Shown here in pieces: positions 5,917 through 6,467 of a DNA stretch of 6,467 nucleotides. Positions within the stretch are counted from its first letter, which is position 1. Each line of letters starts with the position of its first letter. The notes under the pieces were generated by a model, which ran no database searches, was not told the DNA's origin, and saw only the letters and a list, made by a program, of their open reading frames with translations. This DNA is from Alistipes sp. (GTDB lineage Bacteria; Bacteroidota; Bacteroidia; Bacteroidales; Rikenellaceae), in the NCBI GenBank assembly GCA_017384185.1, contig JAFNUH010000193.1, forward strand, positions 1 to 6,467. The letters run 5' to 3'. The translations under genes and the position numbers were made by a program.

Positions 5917-6363
5917 TTACTCAGCGCTCTCAGCTACAACTGACAAAGCAACAGTAGCCTTTACCTCACGGTGAAGCTTAACAGTTGCAGTGTACTCGCC
6001 TACAGTCTTGATTGAGTCAACAACGATAGCCTTGCGATCTACAACGATCTCCTTAGCAGCCAAAGCCTCAGCTACATCAGCAGATGTTACAGCACCGAAG
6101 ATCTTACCCTCCTCAGCCTTAACAGTGATAACCAAAGGCAAGTTAGCGATCTTCTCAGCCAAAGCCTGAGCGTCAGCCAAAATCTTAGCATCCTTGTGAG
6201 CACGCTGGCGGAGGTTCTCAGCCAACACCTTCTTTGCAGATGCAGTAGCAGCCTTAGCGAAACCCTGAGGAATCAAGTAATTGTTTGCGTAACCGGGCTT
6301 AACGTTTACGATGTCGTTAGCATAGCCCAAGTTCTCTACGTCCTTAATAAGAATAACTTCCAT
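5917..6363 (-). CDS. rplI: 50S ribosomal protein bL9
   Basis: This is a full-length 148-residue bL9, the elongated two-domain protein bound to 23S rRNA near the L1 stalk. The N-terminal rRNA-binding domain has the conserved order MEVILIKDVENLG, then VNVKPGYANNYLIPQGFA (19-36). A long alanine- and lysine-rich connecting helix covers about residues 40-75. The C-terminal domain contains GKIFGAVTSADVAEAL and ends in VVAESAE. It lies 19 bases after rpsR, the conserved rpsF-rpsR-rplI order, and is followed by a terminator. The start is fixed by the conserved N terminus and a well-placed AGGAGG eight bases upstream. Frequent GCT, GTT and AAG codons fit high expression. Confidence 0.98.
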   Translation of the reverse strand: MEVILIKDVENLGYANDIVNVKPGYANNYLIPQGFAKAATASAKKVLAENLRQRAHKDAKILADAQALAEKIANLPLVITVKAEEGKIFGAVTSADVAEALAAKEIVVDRKAIVVDSIKTVGEYTATVKLHREVKATVALSVVAESAE

Positions 6364-6368
6364 ATTGC

Positions 6369-6377
6369 TCTCCTCCT
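6369..6377 (-). promoter_or_regulatory. Strong Shine-Dalgarno sequence (AGGAGGAGA) of rplI
   Basis: The minus strand reads AGGAGGAGA in the 19-base gap between rpsR and rplI, with eight bases between AGGAGG and the ATG. This is a near-perfect complement of the 16S rRNA tail. It is noteworthy because Bacteroidota mostly initiate translation without such sites. Confidence 0.75.
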
Positions 6378-6382
6378 CTTAA

Positions 6383-6467
6383 TTATTTCATACAATCGGT
6401 TACGAACGGCAGAATAGCCAAGTGACGAGCACGCTTAACAGCCTGAGCCACCTTCTTCTGGAACTTC
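6383..6467 (-). CDS. rpsR: 30S ribosomal protein bS18 (C-terminal part, 5' end outside window)
   Basis: Only the last 27 codons are present, beginning KFQKKVAQAVKRARHLAILP and ending in FVTDCMK before TAA at 6385-6383. The segment Q-K-K-V-A-x-A-V-K-R-A-R-x-L-A-x-L-P-F/Y is the conserved rRNA-binding C terminus of bS18, a protein of the 30S platform that pairs with bS6. It continues beyond the right edge of the window and is presumably preceded by rpsF. The gap to rplI is 19 bases and the two genes are surely co-transcribed. Confidence 0.96.
   Translation of the reverse strand, partial: KFQKKVAQAVKRARHLAILPFVTDCMK

Overview
The window looks like chromosomal DNA of a Bacteroidota bacterium, most likely a gut-type member of the Bacteroidales. 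The evidence is the rpsR-rplI pair, an exported outer-membrane protein whose signal peptide ends in Ala-Gln, an acyltransferase of the HX5D kind, and candidate promoter boxes of the TAnnTTTG type. I cannot name a genus. Every gene I can support lies on the minus strand, so the window is transcribed from right to left. Plus-strand open frames are shadows.

Right end (about 5860-6467): the last 27 codons of rpsR (ribosomal protein bS18), a strong AGGAGG ribosome-binding site, then complete rplI (bL9), closed by a strong hairpin terminator at 5860-5895. This is core housekeeping DNA.

Middle (1941-5793): a tight three-gene operon with gaps of 3 and 8 bases. It encodes a bile acid:sodium symporter (BASS/SBF) family transporter of the inner membrane, a membrane-anchored lysophospholipid acyltransferase-like protein, and an Omp85/BamA-type outer-membrane barrel without visible POTRA domains. 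A candidate promoter (5786-5793) and a leader of about 130 bases precede it. A good intrinsic terminator (1800-1827) follows it. The grouping suggests an envelope or lipid-related role, but the substrate is not visible from sequence.

Left part (1-1770): a second compact operon that appears to be decaying. It begins with a small winged-helix (HARE-HTH-like) protein. Next is a short-chain dehydrogenase/reductase (SDR) gene with an in-frame TGA right after its TGxxxGxG cofactor motif and a run of nine G in its coding strand. Then comes an apparently intact nucleotidyltransferase (TAAAATG junction), and finally a start codon overlapping the nucleotidyltransferase stop that opens only about 19 codons of a zinc-alcohol-dehydrogenase-like N terminus before running into unrelated sequence. 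A 22-base direct repeat with 19 matches occurs at 16-37, right after this truncation, and again at 1845-1866, outside the operon. It may mark a deletion or insertion scar.

No tRNA, rRNA, CRISPR array, complete insertion sequence or transposase is visible. No stretch over 300 bases lacks a gene. I found no obviously new defence or mobile system. The most unusual part is the eroding HTH-SDR-nucleotidyltransferase-dehydrogenase cassette.
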